NCBI GenBank assembly: GCA_020698575.1
Contig: CM036256.1
Coordinates: 13,717,908-13,781,907, forward strand
Length of the DNA: 64,000 nt
Source of the DNA: Bostrychus sinensis
Lineage: Eukaryota > Chordata > Actinopteri > Gobiiformes > Eleotridae
Direction: 5' to 3'
The first letter of the stretch is position 1. Every line of letters starts with the position of its first letter. Made by a program: the position numbers and the translations under genes. The notes beneath the pieces are model-generated. The model did not search any database, was not told the DNA's origin, and saw nothing but the letters and a program-made list of their open reading frames with translations. Shown piece by piece: positions 12,361 through 25,135 of the stretch.

Positions 12361-15030
12361 TAATTTATATAACAAAAAGGTTGCTAGTACCTGAATCTAA
12401 CCTATAAAAGTGACGTTTCCAAGAACGGAAAGGAACAAAGTTAAGTATGACTCATTCAATGCACTGATGAAGATGGGCTTACACAAAGGTTTATGAAAAG
12501 GTCTGGTCCATAAAAAGTGACGGCCAAATGCCAGGTAGACCTTGGACCATGTAGAACCATAATAACAAACGGTCTGCCATCCAGGTATCGCAAGACTTCC
12601 CAGAGCAACACACCAATTAGCCATAGACAATCCCCTTTATAAAAACGTGACTCTGCTCCAAAACAGCACCGAGGGTCAGACACATGCATATCTAATACTG
12701 AGGGGTGCACAGAGGATTATTGGTGTGAATATAAAGTGATACATTTGTATTGCCTGAGGCCCGCTCTCCCAAATACAGTAACTCCAGCCATTTGGCATGA
12801 GCTCAACATGCCAAATAAAGCGGCGATATGAGACTGTGAGCAGCCCTTGGTTCTGCTGCCAATGACATCATCATTGATCATTTATAATAAGCTTTAATGC
12901 AGAAGGCTATCCTTTCCCAGTGGCCCTGAGCAAGTCTTTGGCACTGCCCAACCACACATTGATACACACTCTCCTCTCTGTCTATGTGTGTTCGTTTCAC
13001 AGATGTTCTCAGCCAAGCCCTCAGGCTGTAGCCTTGGTTTGTTTAGTTCATATTCTCAACTTAAACAACTGATGTGGAAGACAAGAACAGATAGGACGCT
13101 CCACTGCAGACTTTTCAGCTCAAACAACTACATTCTTAACCTTCTGTAAGGGTAAATGGGGGAAAATACATCAAACTGACTAACTTTAAAATTTTAATAA
13201 CATTGCATTCATCAACACCAGGTGGCATTCATGTGCAGAACTTAAAGCTACAGAAACCAATAACTACTTAATTCATGTTCCCAGCCTCCACTCCTCCCTT
13301 TATAAAAATGCCAAAATACAAATACATCACAGCAAACTAAAGTTTAAGACTTTTGTTAAGGCTAGAGTTCAACATCAAACCTGAGAAGTGCACTTACCTC
13401 TGCCTGCTGTGTGAGCACATATAGCCAGTGCTGGAAAGCTGTTAACCATTTTTCTCAACTAAAAGAACAATCTTGCAAACTGTGACTGCCCGTTAACAAT
13501 TAGAAACAAATCACTGTAATGTCTGATATAGAATTAGTCACCCGGATCATTATATAAATGGTACTGGTCACTCACAGTGTAAAATACACTCTCCTCTTTG
13601 TGTTCTTTTTCACAGATGTTCCTATAAAACATTTTATCACTTCACTGTGGTGTTTACATTTCTCGGGTTACTTGCAATTTTTACACTAATGTCAGATAGA
13701 TAATAATAGACCCTGTGGCCAAAGAACCTTTAATGCCTAACCTGTAATGTTATTTTTAGAATACACAGTGAATATTATAAATGGTTTCTTTAAGAGAAGT
13801 CTGGGTGTAGAGGACTATCTTCTGTATGAAGATCACAGCCAGGGCAGCTCTCTACTTCTCCTCCACTGTCTGTCTCTAGAGTTTAACCTCCACACCAGCC
13901 CTGCTAGTCTTATCAAAAATGCATTAGCCATGCTACACTTGATAGTATGAGGCCTCGAAGCTCTCTCGTGGCCCAGGCACATCTAGCTGTAGGCCAGTTC
14001 ATCTCCCACAAAAACCATTCGCCCACTGGGACACTCACAAGTTATCTTCTCTGTGGTTCTCTTGGCCTAAACAAAGCATTAGTGTTGTACACCAAGGCAA
14101 GGCCAAGACCAAGAGTGTATTGAGACTAGGGTCAGACAATATCTAGGCCAATACAAGATCAAAAAGGCAGGCAAAACTGACATGAGACCAAAATTATGGC
14201 AGTCTGAGACCCGAACAAGCCCTGTGTCTTAAAAATGGGAAAAAGCCAAATTAAGTAAAATTGTAGACCAAGTCAAAACAGGAATACAGAGGTGCCCTAT
14301 GACTGTAAAAGAGAGCTTGTACTTCCTCTTCTTCCCAAAACCATGACACAGAAGCTACATATTTTGTTGATTTTGTGAGAATGTGAAAGAGAACTGTTGT
14401 CTGTCAGTGAGTGCACAGTATTTATTGTGCGTTAACCCCTGCAGCTAACTCTCCAGGGTGGACCCCGCCACTGAAGGCCCATAGTTATTGGGAATATAAA
14501 CATGAACTAATAAATTTATTACATAATAGTTTAATTCAATACAAGTATTAACATGTGGAAAACACTTCAATGGTCTTTTTTTTAGTTTAGCAATAAATCA
14601 TGAAGTTCAGCTCAAACATTCTTTAACTCTCCAAAGTATTTTATCAAAGAAAGCTGGTCTGTGCTGCTCCTCAGTCAGGATATGACAGTCCCTTGCTGAA
14701 TGCAGAAGCCAATGAGTGATATGATAAAAAATTATTGCAGTGCAGGGGGGAAGGGAGGGACAACACACTGTCATTATGAAGGATCTGGGTCACATCACTA
14801 AGAAGCAGGGCATCAGTGAAAACCATATAACACAATGCACAGGAGATCATAACTGACCCACTGTCACACTGCACTATTGTCTTCCCTTCAGACCAGGACT
14901 AAATATGAATAACAATGTGGAGCTATGTGGACGTTATGAGGACTTTACATGGGCTTTATTTGTTATTAGTAAACTGCAACAGCCTATGCATGTTTTATGT
15001 CAATTATGTAACCACTTGTTTATTAATATT
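12361..15030. other. no gene seen
   Basis: Frames such as 12397-12710 (minus) and 13747-13950 (plus) show no domains. At about 14400-14535 a retroposon tail is visible (cagctaactctccagggtgg, then aaggcccatagttattggg). The rest is unclassified. Confidence 0.35.
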
Positions 15031-15035
15031 CCTCA

Positions 15036-15150
15036 GCAGTGTTGCCAGATTGGGCTGGTTTCCGCCCAATTGGACTTCTTTTTAACACCTTGGGCTGGGA
15101 AAAATAGCATTGGGCCAGTTTGTAAAAATTTGTGCTGCTTTTCACAACAG
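15036..15150. repeat. short repeat with alternating TTGGGC/GCCCAA motifs
   Basis: Within 115 bp the words attgggctgg, cgcccaattg, cttgggctgg and attgggccag recur. The spacing gives several possible small stem-loops. I have seen this type of unit dispersed in fish genomes but cannot assign it to an element, and the ends are not defined. Confidence 0.35.
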
Positions 15151-15544
15151 GTTTTTTGAAAATATTCTGGAAAAAATGACAACAAAATATTAAAGTTATT
15201 ATTTTATGGCAAACAAAGTAGAAATAGATATGTCAGTAAACTGCTGTGTCCTTTTACTCATAACATCTGTTTATTTGTTTTAAAATTTGTGATTTATGTG
15301 TTTGATTGCTTACATTTTAGGTTTTTTTTCTGGTTTCTATGACGGCTCTGATTGCACTCTTTGTGGGGTTCCTTTTTGCGTCTTTTTTGTGCAGCTCTTA
15401 AGTTTTGTGTTCTTTCTTATGTATAATTGTTTTAACATTTAGAGTAGGTTGTGATTTGGGCTGTTTTTTATTGTGTAGTATGGGTTTTAAGTTCTGTTGG
15501 AGTCTGTTCCCCAGAAAAATCTCCAGTTTGTGTTTCGATTCCAA

Positions 15545-16203
15545 GGCTGTGTCCAAATGTTCCCCCAGTCCCTATATAGTGTACTATAAACTGGTCATGC
15601 CATTTTGTAGTGGTGTCCAAATGTCTAGTGGATAAAAAAATAGTGCAGTCAAAATTTCCCAAAATGCATTTTGAAAAGTAGTAGACATCGCTTGTCACTA
15701 GAGGTCAGTATAGACCAGAATGCTTTGCAAGTTTCAGAGGAGAACAGCGGGTCACGGCAAGACTTTAAACTGAACACAACAAGTCTGAACAAAACCAGTT
15801 AGAAATGCTGTTTTTACTTCTGTCAGGTTGTATTTATGAATAAATAGCTCGTTACGTTAGCTTACCTCAGCCTGTAAAGGTGATAGCTTCTCCTCTTAAG
15901 GCACAGACCTGCAATAATCCAGTCTGTTTTTTTTGTTTTGTTTTGTTTTGTTGTTTTTTTTTACTAAATTTACAAAAATATTGACTAAAGTCTGATCAGG
16001 CTTTTACAGATAATTATCAGTAGAGCATGCCAACCTTTTTTTTTTACACAGACGCCAGAGTCACATGATCAACAGCAAGTTAAAAATAGTGTTCAAATGT
16101 CCGAAATGTTCACAAAATTTGTGCACTCTATATTCTCCTATATAGTTCTGGACTATATAGGGACTGAGGGGTTAGGGGCTAGGGATGACATTGGGACGCA
16201 GCC
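15545..16203. mobile_element. non-autonomous DNA transposon, 659 bp
   Basis: The ends are inverted: left GGCTGTGTCCAAATGT, right read inward GGCTGCGTCCCAATGT. Both ends continue into a shared subterminal motif (agtccctatatagt on the left; its reverse complement actatatagggact at 16152-16165). The middle holds a GTTTT microsatellite and poly-T near 15923-15962. No transposase is present. The target duplication is unclear (caag on both sides at most). Confidence 0.65.
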
Positions 16204-16330
16204 AAGTATTAGCCTCCATGAGCAATCAAGGGTAAAACATATGCCAAATATATGAATCTATGCACACTAGGAGGCAAATGATTTGCTGTGGCAACCCCAA
16301 AAGAAAAAAGCTGAAAGGAAAGAAGAAGTG
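16204..16330 (+). repeat. retroposon tail fragment
   Basis: Reads aacatatgccaaatatatga, then gctgtggcaaccccaaaag and agctgaaaggaaagaagaag. The same order recurs at about 26020-26110 and 61740-61885 (tggtgaccctgtaag, agctgaaaggaaaa). It is the 3' tail of a dispersed fish retroposon. Confidence 0.5.
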
Positions 16331-16924
16331 ATAATAGTTAATTAATCTCTGTACAACAACTTATAGTCCTTAGAAATTTTTTTATATGTCAAATTTAGTA
16401 GTTATGACAATGAGATACACTGAAGTGTTTTATCAGTGTGGGCAAATTACTGTAAAATTATATTTGTACAACAACAATAGTCTTTTTAACTGCACAAGAC
16501 CTAATAAGACTAAAACATCTATTGAATATTTCAGCTTAGATTGCAAAGCATATTTATACCTCACTGTACAATGTCAGTCTAAATCAGTCCAATGACACGA
16601 GGTAGTGATACAGAATGGTGCATCACGAATGACTCACCCACTCAATGTACTACACTGACCTTTCTATGTTAACTGAGTATTCAGCACTTTTACTGAGTAT
16701 ACCTCTCACTGCCCATTCAACATTTTACTTTCAATAAAGTTTTAGAATTGGTAGTTTAGTTTAACTCACTGTAATAGAGTTTAAAGTTTAAAGAGTTAAT
16801 GTTGTTAACAATCTGTAAAGGCCTTGAAGCAACTGTTGAAAAAAAATGTTTTTGCAGTTAACTCTATTTTTACATTTCGGCAAACAGCCCATGATTTATA
16901 TTGATAATCTCAACAAAAAAATAT

Positions 16925-17060
16925 GCATACATTATCCATTTTGTTAGGTACACCTGTTCAACTACTTGTAATTGCAGTTGACAATCACATGGCAGCAACT
17001 AAATGCACTTGCAGACATAAGAAATGTGACATAAAAGACTTAAATCATAGCAAGGCTATT
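16925..17060 (+). repeat. fragment of the Tc1-like repeat seen at 0.9-1.7 kb
   Basis: Contains ttaggtacacctgttcaact and aatcacatggcagcaactaa, which correspond to the left arm of the repeat around 920-965 and 1475. It shows what that arm looks like without the hAT insertion. Confidence 0.5.
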
Positions 17061-17324
17061 CAATATTTTTATGCACAACCCCCTTTATGGTTTACAGTGA
17101 ATAGTTCAGAAGGGTCAGAAAGGAGTGGTCAGAGGGGGTTGCCAGATATGCACAAGATAATCTCTAAATGTGATCCTTGAGGCAGCAGAAAACCACACTA
17201 TGGCCAATTTGTGAGTATATGTGGACTTTAAACACTACTAAAACTTTGATATTACTGTATTTATCATGTTGGAAATTATACCTTGTAACAATGTATACAT
17301 TGTACAAATAATCAGGTTACTTAC

Positions 17325-17384
17325 TCAAAGTCTGCAAAAGGCAAAATGTTCCCTCCACTGCTCTGACCAGCCTCTCCCTGTCGC
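17325..17384 (-). other. candidate spliced exon, possibly 5' UTR of b4galt2
   Basis: On the minus strand a pyrimidine-rich stretch with acceptor AG (17386-17385) precedes 60 bp, followed by a strong GTAAGT donor from 17324. One frame is open throughout (RQGEAGQSSGGNILPFADF), and 60 bp is a multiple of three, but I recognise no protein in it. It lies about 15 kb upstream of the b4galt2 coding exon on the same strand, so a non-coding leader exon is the simplest reading. It could also be an exon of an unrecognised gene or a chance pair of splice sites. Confidence 0.35.
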
Positions 17385-17389
17385 CTAAA

Positions 17390-18480
17390 GACACAAAAGA
17401 CAACATCAATATTTCTTGTTTTTAATGGCAGAAAAAAGCTTATTCCTTGTGTCTGTGTATTGGATGAAATTTCTAGATAGCTTGGATTAGGTGAGCGTTA
17501 CAATGTACCTGGTGGTCTGTTGACTCTTGTGTTTTAGCTACAGAGACAAGAACGAGCTAAAAACAGAAGCGGGCTTGGAATAAAAGAGCAAAGATGAAAA
17601 GAAGTGGAGAGGAGGGAGGCACAACAGGAAAAAGGAGAGGGGAGTATGCAAGCCAACCAAATCAGAACAAAACTCCAGTGTTCGCTGAGCTTAAAAACCT
17701 CTTCTACTCAACTCTGCCAACACTGATATTAAATTGCCTCTGAGCTGCCTGTGATCTGAACAGTTTTAAAGTCTCAAATCACGTTGCATACATGCTTCTG
17801 CATCTCTTTCTCTCATTGTGCACTCTGCTGTGTATTAAGACAAGACAACACTATGTCACATTTTACTTATTTACGAGGAGAATAACTTAGTTTTCACCAA
17901 TACAAAGGTACACAAATAGTACTGCACTGTGTAATTTCAATGAGTTGGATGAGTCACTATGTCAGGACTTGGGTAAGTAATTTTTAAGAACATGTTACAT
18001 CAACACAACTCACCTTGAGTTCAGACACTGACAATGCACAATGATTATTTTGACATAACAAGAGCACTGTAGTTATTCCAATATGGCATTCAATGGAAAT
18101 CCACCACACTAAAAAAGGTTCATATCAAAGTCCATAATTCAGATATTTTTAGTGTAATGATAATTAGCTACTAGTGCTAATAAATGAGGTCAGTTATGTC
18201 TTGTGTTTAAATTATTAAAATCATGATCATCTTCAGAAAAAGATGTGTTTTGTGTTCTTCACCTCTAACTTCTCAAGTCAGTTATAGAAAGTCTACGACC
18301 TTCCTGACACTCATTGTATAAGTGTTGTAATTTGAGCTGTTTAGCTTAAGGCTTATAGACATGCACAATACACATTTTGCTTATAGAAAAATGGTTGTTT
18401 GTCAAGCTGTGCATGCCTTAGTCGGACTGAAGCTGGACTAAATACAGCGGCACAATAAATGTCAAATTTGTTGGAACAAT
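17390..18480. other. no gene seen
   Basis: AT-rich, unclassified. If b4galt2 starts far upstream this is intronic. There are no tandem repeats and no recognisable exon. Confidence 0.35.
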
Positions 18481-18484
18481 ACTC

Positions 18485-18665
18485 AAATTAAGTTCAGTTC
18501 AGTTTTATTTATGCCCCTGACTTCCCCTGTTCTTGGACCCTCCATCTCAATAAGGAAAAACTCCCAAAAAACCCAGCTGTGGGAAAAAAAAGAAGAAACC
18601 TTATGGAGAACCACACTGAAGGAGACATCCTCTCCCAGGACACACAAGGTAAAAATGTGTCTAGG
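18485..18665 (+). repeat. dispersed fish repeat, copy 1
   Basis: Begins ttcagttcagttttatttat and contains tgttcttggaccctccatct followed by aaggaaaaactccc. The minus strand of 49316-49515 carries the same words in the same order. No coding potential. Confidence 0.55.
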
Positions 18666-20004
18666 ACTGTTAAATAAAGTCTTTTAGCTCATCTGTAGTA
18701 TTATAGATCAGGTCTAAGGATGCTGCAGGTGAGCTTCATCCACACAGATGAGTGTGGGTGAGGTAGGGGTCCGGGAAGTCCATAGGAGGTGAGTTTGAGG
18801 TCCCACAGGTCGGGACAGAGTGTACTATACTGACGTGGAGTATGAATAATAATGCTATCCAAATTTACTTTATATTTTTCCATGCATGTGATGTCTAGAG
18901 CAAGCTGCAGTTATTAGATAGAAAAGGCAACAAAAAGAAAAGATCCTATTTTGAAAGCCATTAAAAACTACTATTGATTTCTGCTTTTTTAAGTTAGAAA
19001 AGTAACAAAATGACAAAGTAGAAGATAATGTAAAGCTCACTGAAAATAAAAGCCAAGGCTTCACCAGAGAAAGGCAGTCCCAGTGCTTAGAGCTAAAGCC
19101 ACACATTTTTATAACATTTTTATACTGCTGAAGAAGCAAACGCTACAGACCAACTGGCTAACTTGCTTGTTGGTTGTTTTGGTCTTTCATCTGATGCTAA
19201 AAGGTTGTAGCACAGACAAGAACGCACCCCCCTTCGATTTCTTCTTGTGGAGAACAGAATCTATACTGGGATGAGGAAAAGTAGTACAGTTAAACCAGCC
19301 AAGTCTACCTACAAGCACAAGTATGTCTCTATATCTGACATCTTATCCCTACGCTCGTCTCCAGAAGCAGTTCTTTAGACACAATCTTGCATTTTGTAAC
19401 TAATGTCAATCTCAAACAGTAAAAAATGAACCAGACATCTTTGCATCAAAATCTCCCAAAAAAACGTAGCTTTATGGTGTTAGGGACAGACACTGACTGC
19501 AAGGTGTTTTTCAACGTACTTTTGTCATTTTTTCAGGACACATGCCCCACTACCAGCAGCAGCCTGATCTGCCAAAGTCCCATCTGGGTCTATGATGTAA
19601 AGATGCTAAGACTACAGTGGATAAATAATCATCTTTCTCTATCCCGTTTGCCTCTGTCTCCAGCTCAGATCCAGCTGCTCATTTGGCAGCGGAGCAAAGA
19701 AATAAATGAAGTGCTTCGGCGGAAGGAAGAGAGAGAGAGAGGCTGGGGGTGAAAGATGAGGATTTGGTGTGGGAGTTTAAAGACTGGTTATTTAAATGAC
19801 AGGCTTAAAACATCACTGGGATATTAGGCTTAAGGACAGTCGAGCTTTCAGCAGTTCTTATCAACCTGTGTTCTTAGTACTTCTTTATATTATGCATTTG
19901 TGTGTCAATAGTCTAAATGCAAAGCCAGAACTGCTGTATTCCAATCTCTACTTCTTAAGAACAATGGACTTGAATTGCAGTCTTTTGGCTCAGAGAGTAA
20001 AAAT

Positions 20005-20238
20005 GGTAAATGGTCACATTTATATAGCGCTTTTCTACCTTCATGGGTACTCAAAGCGCTTTACATCAAGGAACCATTCACCCATTCACACTCACATTCA
20101 TACACCAGTGTGCGCAGACACCAGAGGCAAGGTGGGTTAAGTGTCTTGCCCAAGGACACAATGACAGTATGCAACGGTGGGACCGCCAACCTTCTGGTTA
20201 GTGGACAAGCGGCTCTACCAACTGAGCTACTGCTGCCC
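20005..20238 (-). repeat. tRNA-derived SINE
   Basis: Read on the minus strand it starts gggcagcagtagctcagttg and gtagagccg, a clear A-box-like head. It ends in the tail aaggtagaaaagcgctatat. The element at 59652-59940 has the same head and tail in the other orientation. Not a tRNA gene: the cloverleaf is lost and no isotype can be given. Confidence 0.75.
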
Positions 20239-20465
20239 ACAGGGTAGAGAGCGTCAACCCTGTCCAGGACTCTCCAGCCAATCGTTATACAGGATTGAGA
20301 GCTGTAATAACCATCACTGTCAAACTAATATGAGTAGTCCCTTAATAGTGTGTTTTTACAAACTTAGTGTTACTACATTGGAAAAATGTTTTGCTTTGAT
20401 ATACTGTTGAAGACAATCATCTTTATACATTGTTGCATGAATATTACAAGCACTTGGAGAGGGCA

Positions 20466-20960
20466 ATGGTAATAATTGGAATAAGTGCCCAGACCTGGAC
20501 TCAAACCATGGATCTTCTAGTTATGGGGTAAATGCTGTATCCATTTAGCGACAAAACCCTTATATCTCTTGAAAGAAAAAAAACAAAAAAACGTATTTGT
20601 TCCCACACAGATGAGAGTTAGTCCTATCTTGCAGTGGTGCAGAATCTTTTGGAAAAAACTCCTGGATCCATAAGATGTTCCAGATCCACACAAAATCATC
20701 TCTTATTTTGCAATTACTGATTTTTTTAAAATGTTGATAAAAAACACGTTACCTTTAAATGTATCTTGCTAGTAAGCTAACAAACTAAACAACAAATAAA
20801 CTAACAAACCAACACCAGACATTTTCTTGGAGCAGACATTAACTTTAGCTTTACAAACTATTAACTCATTCCCATTGCAAACTCTAAAAAGAGGATATAT
20901 TATCCTTTTATTGACCTTTTTAAACAAATCTTGGTCACCTCTAGAACAGCATTGCATGTT
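20466..20960 (-). repeat. composite repeat with tRNA-like module and RTE-like segments
   Basis: On the minus strand a segment gtgtggatctggaacatc is followed by aagagatataagggttttgt, then a tRNA-like stretch (gctaaatggatacagc ... ggtttgagtccaggtctggg). A tail rich in tttgttagttt-type words lies on the high-coordinate side (20770-20820). Copies with the same order are at 22300-22590, 60950-61110 and 63560-63720. Confidence 0.5.
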
Positions 20961-20999
20961 TTACAACCCTTAAAAACATTATACCACTGCCATAAGAAA

Positions 21000-21150
21000 A
21001 AGGTGAAGAGACCAGCAGAGTGCAGAGTGTTACACTCTTTTGCAACTTAATCAGAGAGAAAAAAACTTTTCAGTCTGTTAAACTTTTCGTTTCATGCCAT
21101 TTTATTACAAAATAAAAAACAACTGTGAGGAATGGAGTGGAAACAGCTGT
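21000..21150 (+). repeat. dispersed repeat with a second copy at 54.57 kb
   Basis: The words actgccataagaaaaaggtg, gcagagtg.gttaca, atgccattttattacaaaat and aactgtgaggaatgg recur in the same order at 54574-54720. The family is not recognised. Confidence 0.45.
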
Positions 21151-22299
21151 ACATTGTCCAGGTATGTTTTTTCATGAGGGAACAACATTATAACGCTAGA
21201 AAAAGCTAAGAAAAAAAGGGCATTTGCATAATATGGCCCCTTAAAAATAAAAATAAAAACCTACACGTAAGAATATAATTTTGACTTGTGTGACAAAAAG
21301 AGCAACAGTAATTAATAAAGTCTGTTGCTTTGATAATAATTTGAACCAACATTTTGCATAATAGGAAAGCCATTTATTTACTAATTATAACTCATATTCA
21401 ATCACTTAGGGCAATTAGGATAATAGGCTAATAAGCATTGTATATAAATCAAGACAAAGCCTAAACCTAGCAACAAAGTGCTGGTCTGGACTACAGGCCT
21501 CTTCCAGCTCATTGAGTACTGATGTGGGACATTATCTGTTTAAAATCAAGACTTGTTGCTTTTACACTGTGTTATGTTTGGGTTTATTTCTTGGCTCGGT
21601 GCACTCACTTCTGCTGGGCAACGGGCCAAGTTATTTCCAGGACATTTAAAATAAACCACACTTTCTTTCTACAAAACTACAACAGACAGTTTGCTGTCTG
21701 TTGTATTCTCCATAGATCTGCAACACTTTAGCTCATCATATGCCCATCAGAAATTACAAAAAATATGTTAATATGTGTCATTTTCTTCAGTGATGTGGTT
21801 TAGGAGATTACAACGTTCTCTCCATAATCTTTAGGATTTAAATTATAGATATATGCGTCAAGTGGTGAATGTGAGAGAACTGCATACATAATTAGAGAAG
21901 AGACAAAGAGACAAAAACATACGTTTTTGTTGCAGCACATTCATAAATATTGAAAAAGCAGAGTCATCTTTCAAAATGTTACTTGACTGAATTTTAGCTT
22001 TCATAACTGAGAGTGACTGATTGAAGGCAGCCACCTCAAAAGATGATTAATGGCAATCGCTGCTGCTGTGACTTTCAAAACTGCAAAGACAAAACTTTGT
22101 GTTACATAACTGAACATCATTAAATACTGATTTATGTAAACAAAAAAAAAACGACTTGATTTTTAAACACTACAGTATATGGTGTAGACACTCCCAAATA
22201 AACTCAAATAAACAAGTAGTATAGGAATTACAGGTTAACGTAGGGACAGTTGATGAAACAGACCTCAACTGAAACAATGGCTCTATCTCACAACAGTAA

Positions 22300-22383
22300 T
22301 ACAGGCCAGACCTGAACTGCAATCTTCTAGTTCTGGAGTAAATGCTCTATTCATTGAGCCACACAACCCTTACATGTCACAAT

Positions 22384-22420
<37 letters not shown>

Positions 22421-22590
22421 ATCAAAAACTAATAATTTGTAACAACCTCTGGCTTAAGTTAGTTTCTTCTGGGATATCCCTATCTCGCAATAGTGCGTAA
22501 TCCTTTATTTCTTGATCTAGCATTGATTTGACTCCAAAATGTGTCCAATACAGTTTGAGTTAACTTGTTATGAGACTAACAAGCAAACAA
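22300..22590 (-). repeat. composite tRNA-like/RTE-like repeat with poly-A
   Basis: Minus-strand order: ggacacattttggagtcaaa, then actattgcgagatagggata, a 31-bp homopolymer (22387-22417 on plus as A), then aagggttgtgtggctcaatg and gagcatttactccagaacta. The last two form the tRNA-like head, so the homopolymer sits between the RTE-like part and the tRNA-like part. Confidence 0.5.
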
Positions 22591-22944
22591 ACCAAAGTAA
22601 TGTAGAACTAATGCAGCTAAGAAAATGTAATCCATCCCCAGTACAAACTCTGCTATAAACTGCATAGAAGAAGTCGCTGCTACTGCGACTTTCAGAAATG
22701 CAAAGACAAGAAAAATACAAAACTCGATGACACTGTAAATCTTGTATTACATAAGAGAGCTTCACCAGACACTAGGGCAGACACAGAAATGTGTTCACTT
22801 CTGTAGCGTACAAGCAGACACAGCCTAACAATATTATTTATTTTTCTTTAATAACTTTAATAAATGTGAACCAGGTAAAACAAACTACATTAATCCCTCC
22901 CACCATCCAAAGGCATACTACTCGTTTTAGCTGAATTTGTAATG

Positions 22945-23060
22945 GTTGTCTGTCAGTGTATGTCTCTATGTCGGCCCTGCAACTAACAACTGTCAAGGGT
23001 GTACCGCCCTAAAGCCCATAGCTGCTGGGATAACTACCCCTAACAGCAATAAGTGGATTC
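22945..23060 (+). repeat. retroposon tail fragment
   Basis: Reads gtctctatgtcggccctgca, aactgtcaagggtgtaccg and agcccatagctgctgggata, the family tail also seen at about 14.4, 36.95 and 39.45 kb. Confidence 0.45.
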
Positions 23061-24059
23061 ATAATACTCTGTTAAAGTAAGTTACATGCCACCTACCGAC
23101 TTGATGCCATAATATAGCACTTTGAAATGCAATGGTCCCTAAGAAACCAGTTATAATCCTTATATATCAAACCGGAATACAATTCAAAAGTCACTACATC
23201 AAAAATAAATACATTTCCCCTGGGAAGTTAAATGTTTTATACACTGAGCATAAAAATGTAACAGCAAAGCCCACTTAACTTGCACAGAGAAAGGGGCAGC
23301 AGTTCCAGTCCACTTGCCGCTATAGCCTCTCGCACAGTATAGCAGTAGCCCTTAAGAGATACTGTGTCATAAATGAGCAAGATGTCACATTACATTATGG
23401 TCTAGGTACAGAGCTTCTGTGTAAATGCCTGGTTAGTTTAAGCATCATGACAAAGCCCCCCTCCTCTTTCTTTTTCTCCTTCTCTCTCTTTTTTCCCCAG
23501 TGAAACAGGCTGTGGCAGGCTACACTTCACTCATGAGCTGCACTTGCTAGACAATAAAAAATAAAAAATAAAAAAAAATACACAAGATCTACATGCAAAA
23601 ATTGTGAATGTTGTTGCAATTTAAAAATGTAAATATACTGATTTGGTGAGGGGAAGATAAAGCTTTTAAACAACAGTGCACGGAGACAGGGAAACCTAGT
23701 ATGGCGGGTGTAAGGATGTTGCTAGTTAGAAAATGTGCTTCATAACAAAAGAGCTAGAGAGTGGCAAGTGCATAGTACCATAAAGCTGAATGTAGGCGAT
23801 AAAACAGGACAAATACTAGTGCAATGTCCGCATAATAACAATGGAAAGTGGAAAAAATACATCGGAGAAACAGCACCTACCTTGGATGATGTCAAGCGAG
23901 CACTTTCTCTATCTGTGCATCCTCTGTTAGGGTACCACATTTACTCACACCAGCCGAAAGAAAAAAAAAAAAAGCTTACAAGAGAATCAGTGTGAAAACA
24001 TCGCTGTGAAAAATGTAAAAAAAAAACAACAACAAACAAATAAAAAACTATTGTGTACA
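23061..24059. other. no gene; low-complexity A-rich DNA
   Basis: Contains (A)nT-rich runs near 23558-23579 and 23959-23974 and a pyrimidine tract near 23460-23500. Frames at 23735-23995 have no domain. Confidence 0.35.
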
Positions 24060-24440
24060 AAAACAGTAAAAGCTAGAGGTTCAGCCCAGCTCGCTCGGCT
24101 AAAGACAACTATATTCTTATCGTTTCCACAGACAAGCTATTATGTCTGCTCTTCTTCGGGCAAAAGCCTCATTTTGTTGAGGTTTACCCGCGGAAAAATG
24201 GCTAACACAGCCCAGGATATTATTTTACGGCAAACCCGAAGAGTAAAAAGACGCTCTGCTCATGGTTTTCTGTCAGCCCGCTGTGTTTTGGTGAGGATAA
24301 GAGAAAATCAAAGAAAAGGATGCTGTCAGGCTGTGGCAGCGAGCAGGTCTCCTCGCTCCTGCTGCCTACGGAAGCCTGGAGTGAGCGCAATCGCTTTTGG
24401 TAAAAAAGTCTGTCCTTTAGCGAATATCTCAAATCTTACT
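24060..24440 (-). promoter_or_regulatory. GC-richer block, candidate b4galt2 promoter or first exon
   Basis: This block has several CpGs (ctcgctcggc, acccgcgg, tcctcgctcc) inside very AT-rich flanks and contains no known repeat that I can see. It sits between the 3' end of atp6v0b and the candidate leader exon at 17.3 kb. An upstream start for b4galt2 would be expected here. There is no TATA box or obvious exon boundary, so this is inference from composition and position. Confidence 0.25.
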
Positions 24441-24714
24441 ATATTTATTAATAACAAAAATGGCCTGCATACTGTATTTTAAAAAGCATTACAACACAGT
24501 ATTCAACAAGTATTTAACAAACCACCCATAAAATTGTATTATTATTTTATAAAAATGATTAAAATCTCCTTGTTAAAAAAACGTCTTCAAACTTCAAAAT
24601 AAAAACTAATAAATGTATAAAAAATAAAATAAATTTAAAAAGAACAAAATATTGTAGACAATTTGCATTTTATATAGCTTATATAGCTTTTATGTTTCAG
24701 GGTATCTTCAGTTT

Positions 24715-25135
24715 GTCTACTGAAATTTAAGACCTTTTTAAGACTTTTTACGCCAGTTAGAGTGAAATTTACTGCCAGCATCGCCAACAACACAACAACT
24801 GTATGAATGTACACTGAGGAATTATCTGTACTACTCTCTGAAACTCAAAAATTTTATTTTAAAAGTTCAGAAAAGATTAAAGAACCCCATTTCTTCTATA
24901 AAAATATTTTGTTATTGTTATTGACACTATTTTATTTTTATTAAAAAATGTTTTGATAATATTAACACAATTTAAAATAATTTTAATTAATTGATTTTAA
25001 TGTTTTGTTTTTTTTTTTATTTTAAGAACTACATGTATAAAATGTAATACCTACTCATAAGACTTAGTACTTTTCAGGCCTTGATTTTGACACAATCAAA
25101 TTTAATACCCTTTTAAAGCTTTTAAAACCTTGGGG
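24715..25135. mobile_element. possible decayed hAT-like element
   Basis: The left side reads gaaatttaagacctttttaa and the right side ends atttaatacccttttaaagc and ttttaaaaccttgg. These are roughly inverted AAGACTTTTTAA-type ends as found in some fish hAT elements. No target duplication was found. Confidence 0.3.

Noticed and set aside
20160..20238. Possible minus-strand tRNA gene
   Set aside because: The A-box head is good, but the element continues into a SINE body and tail and no acceptor stem closes.
24006..24482. 158-codon plus-strand frame with Lys/Arg-rich content
   Set aside because: Starts in an A-rich run, has no recognised domain, and the other strand is partly open. The GC-richer composition is more simply a promoter-like block.
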